The translations under genes and the position numbers were made by a program. From assembly GCF_000739635.1 (NCBI RefSeq), contig NZ_BATQ01000184.1, forward strand, positions 28,362 to 92,361: a DNA stretch of 64,000 bases. Direction: 5' to 3'. Under the pieces are notes generated by a model that was not told the DNA's origin, ran no database searches, and saw only the letters and a list, made by a program, of their open reading frames with translations. The stretch is from Verrucomicrobium sp. BvORR034. Its GTDB lineage: Bacteria; Verrucomicrobiota; Verrucomicrobiia; Verrucomicrobiales; Verrucomicrobiaceae. Each line of letters starts with the position of its first letter. The stretch's first letter is position 1. Below, piece after piece: positions 9,392 to 18,281 of this stretch.

Positions 9392-9424
9392 AAAAAAAGA
9401 CCGCCTCCCATCGAAGGGAGGCGG
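9392..9424 (-). terminator. Rho-independent terminator of the glutaredoxin gene
   Basis: CCGCCTCCC (9401-9409) and GGGAGGCGG (9416-9424) form a perfect 9-bp stem with a 6-nt loop. Seven A at 9392-9398 become the U-tract when read on the minus strand, so it serves the minus-strand gene. Confidence 0.85.
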
Positions 9425-9444
9425 CGAAATAAAAAGCGATCTCG

Positions 9445-9798
9445 TTACGCGATAAACTTCACGGCGCCGGACTGCTTGGCCATGGCGGCGTGCTGTTCGT
9501 CGGTGCAGGAGGAGTTGATCGGGGCGTCGGGTTCGGCGTCGTTCTGCTCAAGCAGATTGTTGTCGAGCATCCAGCGTTCCACTTCTTCACCGCTGATGTC
9601 TGGCAGCATGGTGTCATTGATCTCCACGCAGGGGCTCAAAGGCTGGCCGCTCTTCTGCTCCATTTCCCAGCGGAAAGCGGGGTTCTTGATGATGTCCTTC
9701 TCCTCGAAAGGCAGGTTGTACTTGCGGAAGATGGCACGCACACCTTCGCTCCAGCCACAGTAGGTCTTGAGGTAGGCGGTAATTTTAGGTTGGCTCAT
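9445..9798 (-). CDS. Glutaredoxin-family protein with a CxxS active site
   Basis: The first 80 of 117 residues show the thioredoxin-like glutaredoxin fold. The active site is Y-C14-G-W-S17, a CxxS (monothiol-like) form, followed by a cis-Pro region around PLSPCVEI. The C-terminal tail (about 85-117) is a family-specific extension with another Cys. Expected roles are thiol-disulfide exchange, deglutathionylation or iron-sulfur handling in the cytoplasm. It has its own terminator and a 113-nt gap from the divergently read region, so it is probably monocistronic. Confidence 0.8.
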   Translation of the reverse strand: MSQPKITAYLKTYCGWSEGVRAIFRKYNLPFEEKDIIKNPAFRWEMEQKSGQPLSPCVEINDTMLPDISGEEVERWMLDNNLLEQNDAEPDAPINSSCTDEQHAAMAKQSGAVKFIA

Positions 9799-9911
9799 GG
9801 CGAGGGCAGGTTTGGGATGAAATTGAGAAAAGGGTACGTCCCCAACCTAGGGTCCGGCAGGGAAAATGCAACCTGCCAGACCAGTAGGGGAGAGTCCGTA
9901 CCCACTGTCTG

Positions 9912-12101
9912 TTACCAGCCGCCGGCGCTTTTCGCGAGGCGTTCACAGGCCTTGACGTCCAGCTTGCCGCTTGCCAGGACCGGGATTTCCTGCACGCGAA
10001 CCATCTTTTTGGGAATCCAGAGTGGCGGCATGCCGCGGTCGAGCAACTTGTAGCGCAGATCGAGGATCTCCTGCTGCACGTTGCCACCGGAAACGGAAGT
10101 CAGCAGCACCAGAGCTTCGCCTTTTTCCTGGTCAGGAACGCCTACCACGGCGATGCGCCGGGCCAGTTCGTGCTCCAGACCCAGGGTCTTGTTGACGGAA
10201 TCTTCCACCGTCTCATGCGGCACCATCTCTCCCCCGATCTTGGAGAAGCGGCTGATACGCCCTTCAATGTAAAGGAAACCGTCGGAATCCAGACGACCGA
10301 TGTCGCCGGTGCGGAACCACTCGTCCTTGATTACTTCCTCGGACTTCTTCGGGTTCTTGAGATAACCTTCGAAAACGTTGGCACCCTTGAACCACACCAT
10401 GCCGCTCTTCAACACAGGCAGTGGTTCATCACTTTCGGGATCCGTGATCCGCAGGGCCATGCCGGGGAGCAACTGGCCGACACTGCCTGGGCGATGACTT
10501 GGAAAGACGGCGGCAGCGCCTGTCTGGCCCTCAGGAGTCGGGTCATGCAAGTTGACGTTGGTAGCCGGGGAGGTCTCCGTCAGGCCATAGCCTTCGAGCA
10601 CCTTCTTCCCAAACCGGCCTTCGAATGCATCGGCCACGGCCTTGGGCAGTTTTTCCGCGCCCGTCACCACCAGCTTCAGAGAGGCAAACAGCTCGGGGTT
10701 GATCCCCTTGAGGTAGCCGCGGAGGAAGGTCGGGGTGGCAATCTTGAGCGTGACTTTGTGCTTGTAGATTAGCTCGGCGAGCTTCTTCGTTTCCAGCGGG
10801 GTCGGGTAAGTCACCAGCGAAAGGCCCTGAATGATGGGGAACCAAAGGGTTACCGTACAGCCAAAGCTGTGGAAGAGCGGGAGGCAGCCGAGAATGCTGT
10901 CGCTGGCGTTCAGGTTCAAGCGGCTGCCAAACTGGCAGACGTTGGCCATGAGGTTGCGGTGAGTGAGCACCACGCCTTTGGGTTCGCCGCTGCTGCCGCT
11001 CGTGAAGAGCAGCAGGGCCTCCTGATGGCCCCCTTTTTTCGAAATGCCCAACAAGGCGGCGATGGCGCTGGCGGGAAGCAGTTTGCACAACACGAACCAC
11101 TGGGAGATGGCGGCACGCTTGAGCGGCAAAAGGCGCTCAATGAATGTGAGCTGACGGTTGGGAGGCCAAGGGAAGGTCTGGAGCTTCCGGACAAAGAGAT
11201 CAGCTGTGAGGTAGTGGTCCAGATCCGCCTGCTTCATGGCGCTCTCCACCGACTGACGGCCTGCGGTGAAGTTGAGGTTCACCGGCGTCTTGCCAGCGAA
11301 CAGGACGGCGAGGTTCGCCACCATGGCCCCAAAACCTGGGGGCAGGATGATGCCCACGCGGGACTTCTGAGTGACTGACTTCACGTGCTTGCTCAGCACG
11401 ATGGCCGCAGCGAGCACCTTGTCGTAACGCCAGGCCTGATCATCTTTGCCATCAAACAGATGAGCCTTGGAACCGTGCTTCTTCAGACCTTGCACAAGGG
11501 CATAGGCCAGGTTGCGGTCCAGCAACGGATTCTTGGCAAAGCACGTCTCGGCCAGCACCAGCATGGATTCCAAAAGCTCCGCGGTGTTGACCTTCTCCCC
11601 CTTCAACACAGGACCGAAGGCAAAGATGGCGTCGCCTGCGGGCTTGGCAGACTCGATGGCCAGCACCACATCGTTCGTGTGCAGAATGTGCAGCGGCTGC
11701 AGTGGCACGCCCAGGGAAACGAAGAGATCCAGCCGGGCCCCTGGAACGGAAGAGAGGGCGGCCGGTTGCGTGGCGGTGTCTGGAGTCACGTAAACCAGAA
11801 CCGTCCCCTTCGCCACCTCCTCCTTCACAGACGCGGAGAGAGCAGCGACATCGGGGACTTTCCCGTCAAACTCGATCACCCGGACGCTTTCGCCGTGCAG
11901 ATGACTTTCCACCAGAGCCTCCACTCCAGCAGACTTGTCCTTCACATAAACCAGCGGGCGGCCGGAGAGGAACTTTTCCAGATGAAGGAGGTCAAAATAC
12001 GCCAGCTGACTGGGGATGATGAAGACCCCCCCGGAAAGCACATGCTCCTGTCCGAGAATGAGGATTTCCTTGAGCTTGGGCGGTTCGTGGAGAGTCGACA
12101 T
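9912..12101 (-). CDS. AMP-forming acyl-CoA/acyl-ACP synthetase, Aas-like
   Basis: In this 729-residue protein the adenylate-forming domain spans about 210-725. The nucleotide loop is FTSGSSGEPKGVV (T367 onward), followed by GYGLTETSP and the hinge motif WFRTGDIG, all typical of ANL enzymes. The order of an N-terminal region plus acyl-activating domain resembles Aas (acyl-ACP synthetase/2-acylglycerophosphoethanolamine acyltransferase). The first 200 residues do not show the HxxxxD motif expected of an active PlsC-type acyltransferase. Likely role: activation of fatty acids for membrane lipid turnover. It lies 109 nt downstream of mtnA on the same strand. Confidence 0.85.
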   Translation of the reverse strand: MSTLHEPPKLKEILILGQEHVLSGGVFIIPSQLAYFDLLHLEKFLSGRPLVYVKDKSAGVEALVESHLHGESVRVIEFDGKVPDVAALSASVKEEVAKGTVLVYVTPDTATQPAALSSVPGARLDLFVSLGVPLQPLHILHTNDVVLAIESAKPAGDAIFAFGPVLKGEKVNTAELLESMLVLAETCFAKNPLLDRNLAYALVQGLKKHGSKAHLFDGKDDQAWRYDKVLAAAIVLSKHVKSVTQKSRVGIILPPGFGAMVANLAVLFAGKTPVNLNFTAGRQSVESAMKQADLDHYLTADLFVRKLQTFPWPPNRQLTFIERLLPLKRAAISQWFVLCKLLPASAIAALLGISKKGGHQEALLLFTSGSSGEPKGVVLTHRNLMANVCQFGSRLNLNASDSILGCLPLFHSFGCTVTLWFPIIQGLSLVTYPTPLETKKLAELIYKHKVTLKIATPTFLRGYLKGINPELFASLKLVVTGAEKLPKAVADAFEGRFGKKVLEGYGLTETSPATNVNLHDPTPEGQTGAAAVFPSHRPGSVGQLLPGMALRITDPESDEPLPVLKSGMVWFKGANVFEGYLKNPKKSEEVIKDEWFRTGDIGRLDSDGFLYIEGRISRFSKIGGEMVPHETVEDSVNKTLGLEHELARRIAVVGVPDQEKGEALVLLTSVSGGNVQQEILDLRYKLLDRGMPPLWIPKKMVRVQEIPVLASGKLDVKACERLAKSAGGW

Positions 12102-12210
12102 GGATGGGATTGAATGCTAGCAAGGTTTCTGCCCGATACCAAACGAGGAATTGACAAAGTACGGCCGCAAAAAACGCTGAAATTCGGTCTGGGACAGGAA
12201 GGACCTCAAG

Positions 12211-13329
12211 TCAACCTCCCTCCGTTTTTTTTCGAAGGTGACGAAGTTGTTGCGGGCTGGTTTCAAAGATCCCGTATTCGGTGATCAGTCCGGAGACGAG
12301 ACGCGCCGGAGTGACGTCGAACGCATAGTTGGCCGCCGGGCTCGCACTCGGGAACAAGCGCACGGTTTCCAAAGTACCAGAGGCCGTCTGTCCCTCCATG
12401 CAGGCAACTTCATCTCCATTGCGCTGCTCAATGGGGATTTCCTTTAGTCCGTCACCCATGCTCCAGTCCATCGTGCTAGACGGGAGCGCCACATAGAATG
12501 GCACCTCATTGTCCCGGGCGGCCAGGGCTTTCAAGTAGGTCCCAATCTTGTTGGCCACATCCCCCTGCCCGGTGACCCGGTCTGCGCCGGTGATCACCAG
12601 ATCCACCAAGCCGTGTTGCATGAGGTGCCCTCCGGTATTGTCAGCGATCACTGTATGTGGCACCTCCTCCTGGGCCAGTTCCCAGGCGGTGAGCCGCGCC
12701 CCCTGATTGCGTGGACGGGTCTCATCCACCCAGACATGCACCGGAATACCCGCAGCGTGAGCAGCGTAGATCGGTGCCGTGGCACTGCCGTGATCCACAA
12801 ACGCTAGCCAGCCAGCATTGCAGTGGGTGAGGATGTTCACCGGCTCTCCCGCAGGTTTGTTCTCGTGCAGGGCGCGGATGAGATGCAGCCCATGCTCGCC
12901 GATGAGGCGACAGGCTTGAACGTCCTCTTCCGCGATCTCCTCTGCCAGGGCCTGGGCACGGGGCAGGAAATCGGATGGCTCTGGGTGCTCCTGGAGAAGA
13001 CGGAGATGCCGGTCCACCGCGTAGGCGAGGTTCACCGCGGTTGGCCGCGTGCGCTTCAGCTGCTCAGCTCGCCGCTGAAAGGCGGAATGGAAATCGGGCT
13101 CCTGGTTGGCCTCCAGGGCGGCGAGCCACATGCCATAGCCAGCCGTGGCACCAATGCAGCCAGCCCCGCGCACCCACATGTCCTTGATGGCCAGGGCCAC
13201 TTCATCGACCGAACGAAGTTCGACCAGCTCAAAGGCCCAGGGGAGCTTCAGCTGGTCGATGATCTGGATCACATGCGGCTCACCGGGTTTGAGCCTGACA
13301 GTGCGGTGGGGAGTGCCATTGATGTGCAT
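12211..13329 (-). CDS. mtnA: S-methyl-5-thioribose-1-phosphate isomerase
   Basis: This enzyme of the methionine salvage pathway converts 5-methylthioribose-1-phosphate to 5-methylthioribulose-1-phosphate. The 372-residue length is normal. Family signatures are visible: GATAGYG near residue 60, LTHCNAG with catalytic Cys170, VDETRPRNQGARLTAWEL at about 201, and ITGADRV with catalytic Asp250, followed by NKIGTY. No other methionine-salvage genes are next to it. It is divergent from the AEC carrier gene. Confidence 0.95.
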   Translation of the reverse strand: MHINGTPHRTVRLKPGEPHVIQIIDQLKLPWAFELVELRSVDEVALAIKDMWVRGAGCIGATAGYGMWLAALEANQEPDFHSAFQRRAEQLKRTRPTAVNLAYAVDRHLRLLQEHPEPSDFLPRAQALAEEIAEEDVQACRLIGEHGLHLIRALHENKPAGEPVNILTHCNAGWLAFVDHGSATAPIYAAHAAGIPVHVWVDETRPRNQGARLTAWELAQEEVPHTVIADNTGGHLMQHGLVDLVITGADRVTGQGDVANKIGTYLKALAARDNEVPFYVALPSSTMDWSMGDGLKEIPIEQRNGDEVACMEGQTASGTLETVRLFPSASPAANYAFDVTPARLVSGLITEYGIFETSPQQLRHLRKKTEGG

Positions 13330-13495
13330 GAGCTTGGAGCGCGGACGTGAGGCTTCTTTTCAGTGGGCAGCGACGACCAACGGGTGCATAGACTGGACCC
13401 AAGTCCGGCAGGTTCGGGACCAAACACCCGTCCGGCCGCTGCGGAAACAAAATTAACGCCACTTCCCCGCTCACTCTTCATCTTCCGCTGCTCAC

Positions 13496-14431
13496 ATGTC
13501 TCCCGCTGCCGTCCTGACTGCAACGATGCCCGTTTACCTGACGATGCTGACAGGGGCGCTGGCACGAAAGTTTGGCTGGCTGAAGAAAGAGTCTGATGCG
13601 GGGATCATGACGCTGGCCATCAGGCTGCTCTTCCCGTGTCTGGCGGTGGAACGCATTGTGGGCAATCCTGCTCTCAAGAACGGCCTGCAGGTGCTGCTGG
13701 CGGCCTCTCTCGGTTTTGGGCTGGTCGTCGTGGCGATGTTTCTCTGCTACTGGGTCACCCCACTGCTGGGGCTCAAACGGGGCGAGGGAGCCCGCACCTT
13801 TGCCCTCTGTACCAGCTTTCAGAACTACGGGTTCGTGGCCATTCCGGTGACCGAGGCCCTCTTTGGCAAGCCCCTCGTCGGGGTGCTCTTTACCTACACC
13901 CTTGGGGTGGAAATCGCCATGTGGACAGCTGGCGTGGGGCTGCTCACCGGCTTTGGCAAGGCTCCCTGGCGGCACGCCATCAATCCGCCGGTCCTCAGCA
14001 TCCTCGTAGCGCTGGGGCTTCACTATGCCGGGGTGGGCGCGTACATCCCCACCATGCTGCACACGCTGATGGGCCAGCTCGGCGCATGCGCCGTGCCCCT
14101 GTGTGTGATTCTGATTGGTGCCAGCATCATGGACCTCATTGGCGAGGAGCGTTTCGCCTGGGGCACGGCCGTCTCCAGCGCGGTGCTGCGCCAACTGGTG
14201 CTGCCCTGGACCTTTTTGCTGGCAGGAATGCTCCTTCCCCTGGGCACGGAAATGAAACAGATCCTCTCCGTGCAGGCGGCCATGCCTGCGGCCGTGTTCA
14301 CCATGGTACTGACCCGCCACTACGGTGGCCACCCGCCCACGGCCATGCTGGTCATCGTGGCGACCACCGTCGCCAGCATCTTCACCGCCCCGTTCGCGAT
14401 CGGCTTCGCCATGCGGTGGTTCGGCATTTGA
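13496..14431 (+). CDS. AEC-family (auxin efflux carrier-type) transporter
   Basis: This 311-residue, very hydrophobic protein has about nine to ten membrane segments and small-residue-rich helices, as in PF03547 carriers. Typical points are a polar break after segment four (CTSFQNYGFVAIP) and a second half repeating the topology (VPLCVILIGASIMD). Such proteins export or exchange organic acids or amino acids; the substrate cannot be read from sequence. It is transcribed divergently from mtnA. Confidence 0.85.
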   Translation: MSPAAVLTATMPVYLTMLTGALARKFGWLKKESDAGIMTLAIRLLFPCLAVERIVGNPALKNGLQVLLAASLGFGLVVVAMFLCYWVTPLLGLKRGEGARTFALCTSFQNYGFVAIPVTEALFGKPLVGVLFTYTLGVEIAMWTAGVGLLTGFGKAPWRHAINPPVLSILVALGLHYAGVGAYIPTMLHTLMGQLGACAVPLCVILIGASIMDLIGEERFAWGTAVSSAVLRQLVLPWTFLLAGMLLPLGTEMKQILSVQAAMPAAVFTMVLTRHYGGHPPTAMLVIVATTVASIFTAPFAIGFAMRWFGI

Positions 14432-14556
14432 GGATCAAAGAGGCCCTGGCGGCAGAACTCCACCTCGGGTGCCTGGATCTGATGCGAAAGTGACTCCCTC
14501 GCAAGGGATGGGGGCCGGGCGGCGTTCTCTGCCTCTCTCAGCCAACCACTTCACCC

Positions 14557-15222
14557 ATGCGCCTCCCTGCCTTTCTCCGCCCCCTCCGGGCACTTTCTCT
14601 GCTGGCCGTAGTCTCCTTGATCCCGCTGGCCAGCCCCGCCGCAGACGAGGGCTTCACCCCGCTGTTCGACGGCTCAACCTTTGCCGGCTGGAAGGCCGAG
14701 ACCACCGCCGGCTACAAAGCGGAAAAAGGTGTGCTCAGCTGCACCCCCGAAGGCAAACACCTGGTAAGCGAGAAGACCTATGGCAATTTTCACCTGAAGT
14801 TTGAGTTCAAGCTCTCCGAGGGGGCCAACAACGGCATGGGCATCCGCTGCGATGACATCAAGCCCGGCAGCAAGGCGGCCCCGCACCTCAACGGGATGGA
14901 GATCCAAATCATCGACGCCAACGTGCCCAAACACGCTACGATCAAGGACTGGCAACATCATGGCAGCATCTACGGAGTCGTCCCGGCCAAACGCGAGGGC
15001 ATGAAGCCAGTCGGCGAATGGAACACCGAGGAAATCATCGCCCAAGGCACCAAGGTGAAAATCATTCTCAACGGCGTGATCATCGTGGACGCCGACCTGG
15101 CCACCCAGAAACCCATCGACGGCCATGAACATCCAGGACTGCTCAGCAAAGAGGGTCATCTCGTGATCTGCGGTCACAAAGACCCCGTTGATTTCCGGAA
15201 CCTCCAGATCAAGACGCTTTAG
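14557..15222 (+). CDS. Secreted DUF1080 (3-keto-disaccharide hydrolase-type) protein
   Basis: The 221-residue protein has a signal peptide (about 1-29) and then a single concanavalin-like DUF1080 domain. It opens with FTPLFDGSTFAGW, carries GNFHLKFEFKL and NNGMGIR, and ends with a PGLLSKEGHLVICGH-type motif. The family is abundant in Planctomycetes and Verrucomicrobia and some members cleave 3-keto-glycosides. It is followed 50 nt later by a secreted SGNH hydrolase in the same direction, so the two may act together on an exported substrate. Confidence 0.88.
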   Translation: MRLPAFLRPLRALSLLAVVSLIPLASPAADEGFTPLFDGSTFAGWKAETTAGYKAEKGVLSCTPEGKHLVSEKTYGNFHLKFEFKLSEGANNGMGIRCDDIKPGSKAAPHLNGMEIQIIDANVPKHATIKDWQHHGSIYGVVPAKREGMKPVGEWNTEEIIAQGTKVKIILNGVIIVDADLATQKPIDGHEHPGLLSKEGHLVICGHKDPVDFRNLQIKTL

Positions 15223-15272
15223 GCTGGGACGCACCCCTGTATTCTGATTCAATAGCTCCAACACTTTCCTCC

Positions 15273-16760
15273 ATGAAACCACGCTTCCTTTTCACCGCCA
15301 CCGCCCTGGCCGCAGGTCTGGCACTCCACTCCACCCACGCTCAGGAAAAGCAGCCCGCTCCCACCACCCCCGCTGCGACACCAGCAGCTCCCGCACCTGC
15401 GGCGGCGGTTGCCAAACCGAAGCCCGCGGCCCAACCCAAGGGGCTGGGGCTCAAGAACGATGACCGCTTCATCTTCATCGGCGACTCCATCACCCACCAG
15501 TGTCTCTACACCCAGTTCGTAGAGAACTTCTTCTACACCCGTTATCCCAACCTGCGGCTGCACTTCCGCAATGCCGGGATCAGCGGTGACCGTGCGCAAG
15601 ATGCCCTGAACCGGTTCGAGGAAGACATTGCCGCCTTCAAGCCCACCGTGGCCACCATCCTGCTGGGCATGAACGACGGCAGCTACAAGGACTTCGACAA
15701 GGCCACCTTCGACACCTATGCGAAGGGCATGACCGAGCTCATGAACCGGCTCGACGCCATCAAGTGCCGGGTCATCGTGATGAGTCCGACCATGTTTGAC
15801 CACCAGGCCTGGGACGTCCGGATCAAGGAAAAACCCGACTACGCCAAGGGCCGCATCGTGGACAACTACAACGCCGTGCTGGCGTACTACGGCAAGTGGT
15901 TGCAGGAAACCGCCTGGAAGCGCGGCTACCAGTTCGTGGACCTCTTTGGCCCGCTCAACACCCTGACCGTGGACCAGCGCCGCTCGGATCCTAACTTCAC
16001 CCTCATCGCCGATGCCATCCATCCCGGCAACGACGGCCAGCTCGTCATGGCCTACTCCCTTCTCAAACAGGCAGGCGAGACCGGTGGCATTCTGGGTGCC
16101 GGCGTCAAAGTGGTGAACGGGCAGTGGAAGTCCCTGAACCCTGGCGTGGTCACCGAAGTGAAGGGCAATCCCGGCCGCTCGGTCAGCTACACCATCAAGC
16201 CCCGCGCCCTGCCCTGGACGCCTTATGCGGATGCCCCCATCGGTGCCAAGCTCACGAAGGCGGGTCACACCGCCTCCCAGGAATCCCTGGTTGTTTCTGG
16301 CCTGATCAATGGCCGCTATGACCTCGTGGTGAACGGCAAGATGGTCGGCACCTGGGACGAGCGCCAGCTGGCGGTGCATGCCGAGATTCAGGAAGACCCG
16401 GACTCCCCTACCTTCCAGCAGTCCATGCAGGTGGCCGCGCTCAACAAAAAGCGCAATGACGAAGCCGTGCGCCCGCTCCGCAACCTGTGGGGCAAGCAAA
16501 AGGGCATGTTCAACAAGCGTGAAAGCGACCCCGCCGCCTATGAAACCTGGCAGGTGGAGTTCAAGGCCAAACGCGCCGAGCTCGATGCCCTGGCAGCCAA
16601 GTACGAAGAAGAGATCTACAAGATCAACAAGCCCCCGGTGCTGAAGGTGGATGTGCATCCCACCGCGGTGCCTGCTCCCGCCGTGACCGCTCCACCCGCC
16701 AAGCCCGAAGTGAAGCCAGTGCCTGCAGCGCCCGCTGTTGAACAGAAGAAGGCGGCGTAG
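15273..16760 (+). CDS. Secreted SGNH/GDSL-family hydrolase
   Basis: The 495-residue protein has a signal peptide (1-23), an Ala/Pro-rich linker and an SGNH hydrolase domain from about residue 60. Block I is FIGDSITHQ with catalytic Ser72, block III is LGMNDGSY, and block V is DAIHPGNDGQ with the Asp/His pair. The domain ends near 270. The C-terminal 220 residues are a mixed region and an Ala/Pro/Lys-rich tail. It probably removes acyl groups from a polysaccharide. Confidence 0.85.
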   Translation: MKPRFLFTATALAAGLALHSTHAQEKQPAPTTPAATPAAPAPAAAVAKPKPAAQPKGLGLKNDDRFIFIGDSITHQCLYTQFVENFFYTRYPNLRLHFRNAGISGDRAQDALNRFEEDIAAFKPTVATILLGMNDGSYKDFDKATFDTYAKGMTELMNRLDAIKCRVIVMSPTMFDHQAWDVRIKEKPDYAKGRIVDNYNAVLAYYGKWLQETAWKRGYQFVDLFGPLNTLTVDQRRSDPNFTLIADAIHPGNDGQLVMAYSLLKQAGETGGILGAGVKVVNGQWKSLNPGVVTEVKGNPGRSVSYTIKPRALPWTPYADAPIGAKLTKAGHTASQESLVVSGLINGRYDLVVNGKMVGTWDERQLAVHAEIQEDPDSPTFQQSMQVAALNKKRNDEAVRPLRNLWGKQKGMFNKRESDPAAYETWQVEFKAKRAELDALAAKYEEEIYKINKPPVLKVDVHPTAVPAPAVTAPPAKPEVKPVPAAPAVEQKKAA

Positions 16761-16777
16761 ATCGCTGCGTGGGAGCC

Positions 16778-16819
16778 GAAAGTAGTGCTAGTCCCGCATG
16801 CGGGACTAGCACTACTTTC
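16778..16819. repeat. Perfect 42-bp palindrome of the dispersed repeat family, copy 3
   Basis: The sequence from 16778 to 16819 equals its own reverse complement over all 42 bases, centred on GCATGC. It contains the family core TCCCGCATGCGGGA and the AAAGTAGT/ACTACTTT arms, and starts 17 nt after the SGNH hydrolase stop codon. The following GGCGTAGTCCGGTTGTGCC (about 16831-16849) is a second shared segment. Confidence 0.9.
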
Positions 16820-17006
16820 AGCAGCCGCCTCGGGCGTAGTCCGGTTGTGCCAACCGACTTTGACAGCGGAGAAATACAACGTGGTGCAGCATTTGATCGT
16901 GATGCGGTCTGCCCCTCAGAGGCAGCGCGTCCGACCGGGACAGGAATGTCCCTCCCTCCTCTTACTGACCAACTCCACTGGGTATGGGCTCTCGTGCGCC
17001 AGCTCA

Positions 17007-17089
17007 AGTCTGGCGTCTGGAGTCTTCCAGTCTTTTGTCTCCGCGAAGCCTTGAAGTTTGGCTTTTGCCTTTTGAAGTTTAGCATCTCC
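17007..17089. repeat. GTCTGG-word repeat block, copy 2
   Basis: GTCTGGCGTCTGGAGTCTTC words are followed by TCTCCGCGAAGC and then by TTTGGCTTTTGCC-like words. The block reaches the trmL start. Confidence 0.5.
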
Positions 17090-17090
17090 G

Positions 17091-17561
17091 ATGCTTCACA
17101 TCGTTCTCTACCAGCCAGAAATCCCTCACAACACCGGCGCGGTGGGCCGCCTGTGTCTGGCGACCGGGGCGAGGCTGCACCTCATCAAGCCCCTGGGTTT
17201 CAGCATTGATGACAAGCAGCTCAAACGGGCAGGGCTGGACTACTGGAAAGATGTGGACGTCCGGGTCTGGGACCGGTTCGAGGACTTGCAAGCCGAGGCG
17301 GCTCTAAGCGGAGCCCCCTTCTACTACCTGACCACAAAGACCACCCAGACCTACTGGAACGCCGCCTTTCCGCAAGAATGCTATCTCGTCTTCGGCCCCG
17401 AAACCCGCGGACTCCCTGAATCCCTTCTGACAGAGCAGCCAGCGTCCTGCCTCCGCGTCCCGATGCTGGGCACCCGTAGCCTCAATCTGGCCACCGCCGT
17501 CGGCATCGTGCTCTATGAGGCAGTGCGGCAGACGGGATTGCCAACTCCGCAGGGTATCTAG
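17091..17561 (+). CDS. trmL: tRNA (cytidine(34)-2'-O)-methyltransferase
   Basis: This 156-residue SPOUT-class enzyme methylates the ribose at the wobble position of leucine tRNAs. It begins MLHIVLYQPEIPHNTGAVGR, the diagnostic N-terminus, and has the knot motifs YLVFGPETRGLPESLL and MLGTRSLNLATAVGIVLYE for S-adenosylmethionine binding. Length is normal for the family. The upstream DNA is low-complexity repeat, so its promoter is not obvious. Confidence 0.95.
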   Translation: MLHIVLYQPEIPHNTGAVGRLCLATGARLHLIKPLGFSIDDKQLKRAGLDYWKDVDVRVWDRFEDLQAEAALSGAPFYYLTTKTTQTYWNAAFPQECYLVFGPETRGLPESLLTEQPASCLRVPMLGTRSLNLATAVGIVLYEAVRQTGLPTPQGI

Positions 17562-17632
17562 CAATTGGAGTTCGCGAAGACTGGGAGGCGACTTTGGTGA
17601 TGGATTGCGACTCGGCTTCGACGCAACACTCC

Positions 17633-17687
17633 TTGCGTACGCATCATATGCGCATATAATACGCATTTAAACAGCGCATAAAGCGCT
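17633..17687 (+). promoter_or_regulatory. Palindrome-rich promoter/operator of the nucleotidyltransferase module
   Basis: A consensus -10 box TATAAT lies at 17655-17660, with a weak -35 (TTGCGT, 17633-17638) 16 nt upstream. It is wrapped in palindromes: TGCGTACGCA (17634-17643), ATATGCGCATAT (17646-17657, overlapping the -10) and AGCGC/GCGCT (17673-17687) just before the start codon. The stretch is AT-rich against its surroundings. The pattern fits autorepression by a DNA-binding product of the operon. Confidence 0.6.
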
Positions 17688-17690
17688 TCC

Positions 17691-18281
17691 ATGATGAACA
17701 TCGACGCGTCGACTTTCCTGACTTCTCTAGCGGCCTTGAGCGACCTGCTGGAAGAAGCCGATGCCGAACCTCAACATCTGGTTCTCGTGGGAGGGTCTGC
17801 GCTGCTAGCCCAAGGCCTCATCTCACGGACCACCCGCGATGTGGATATCCTAGCGATAGTGGATCCCGAGGACGGACTACTGGATCCTCGCCCTCTTTCA
17901 GAGTCGCTCAAACTTGCCGCCGCCCAAGTGGCTGTAGAGCTTAAACTCGACCCCGACTGGTTGAATACGGGGCCTGCAGATCAAGTCTCAGCCGGGTTGC
18001 CGGAGGGCTTCTCTTCCCGCCTGACGAAAAAGGAGTTTGGCCCGGTGCTCACTATCTATCTGCCTGCCCGGTTCGATTTGATTCACCTCAAGCTGTTCGC
18101 CGTCGTGGATCAGGGGCCTGGGCGTCATTCTCACGATCTCAAAACGTTGGCCCCCACAGAGGAAGAGATGCTTGCCGCCTCACGGTGGGTACTCACGCAG
18201 GATGCGAGCGAAGTATTTCCTGGGCTGGTTCACAACACCCTAAAAGCTCTCGGCTATGGAGACTTGGTTGCTCGACTTTAG
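17691..18281 (+). CDS. Nucleotidyltransferase-fold protein, AbiEii/DUF6036-like
   Basis: The 196-residue protein has the minimal nucleotidyltransferase signature GGSALLAQG (34-42) followed by R-D50-V-D52. A later DLIHLKLFAVVDQG...HDLKTL segment matches the K..A..R..HD pattern of AbiEii/MNT-type proteins. Such enzymes transfer nucleotides to RNA or protein, and many are toxins or antitoxins. It is the first gene of a two-gene unit overlapping the next by 26 nt, behind a palindromic promoter. A toxin-antitoxin-like role is inferred from architecture. Confidence 0.75.
   Translation: MMNIDASTFLTSLAALSDLLEEADAEPQHLVLVGGSALLAQGLISRTTRDVDILAIVDPEDGLLDPRPLSESLKLAAAQVAVELKLDPDWLNTGPADQVSAGLPEGFSSRLTKKEFGPVLTIYLPARFDLIHLKLFAVVDQGPGRHSHDLKTLAPTEEEMLAASRWVLTQDASEVFPGLVHNTLKALGYGDLVARL

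Larger units (their letters stand above)
16761..17090. other. Intergenic region with palindrome and word repeats
   Basis: No gene is supported. It holds the 42-bp perfect palindrome directly after the SGNH gene and a GTCTGG/TTTTG-word block just before trmL. Confidence 0.7.
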
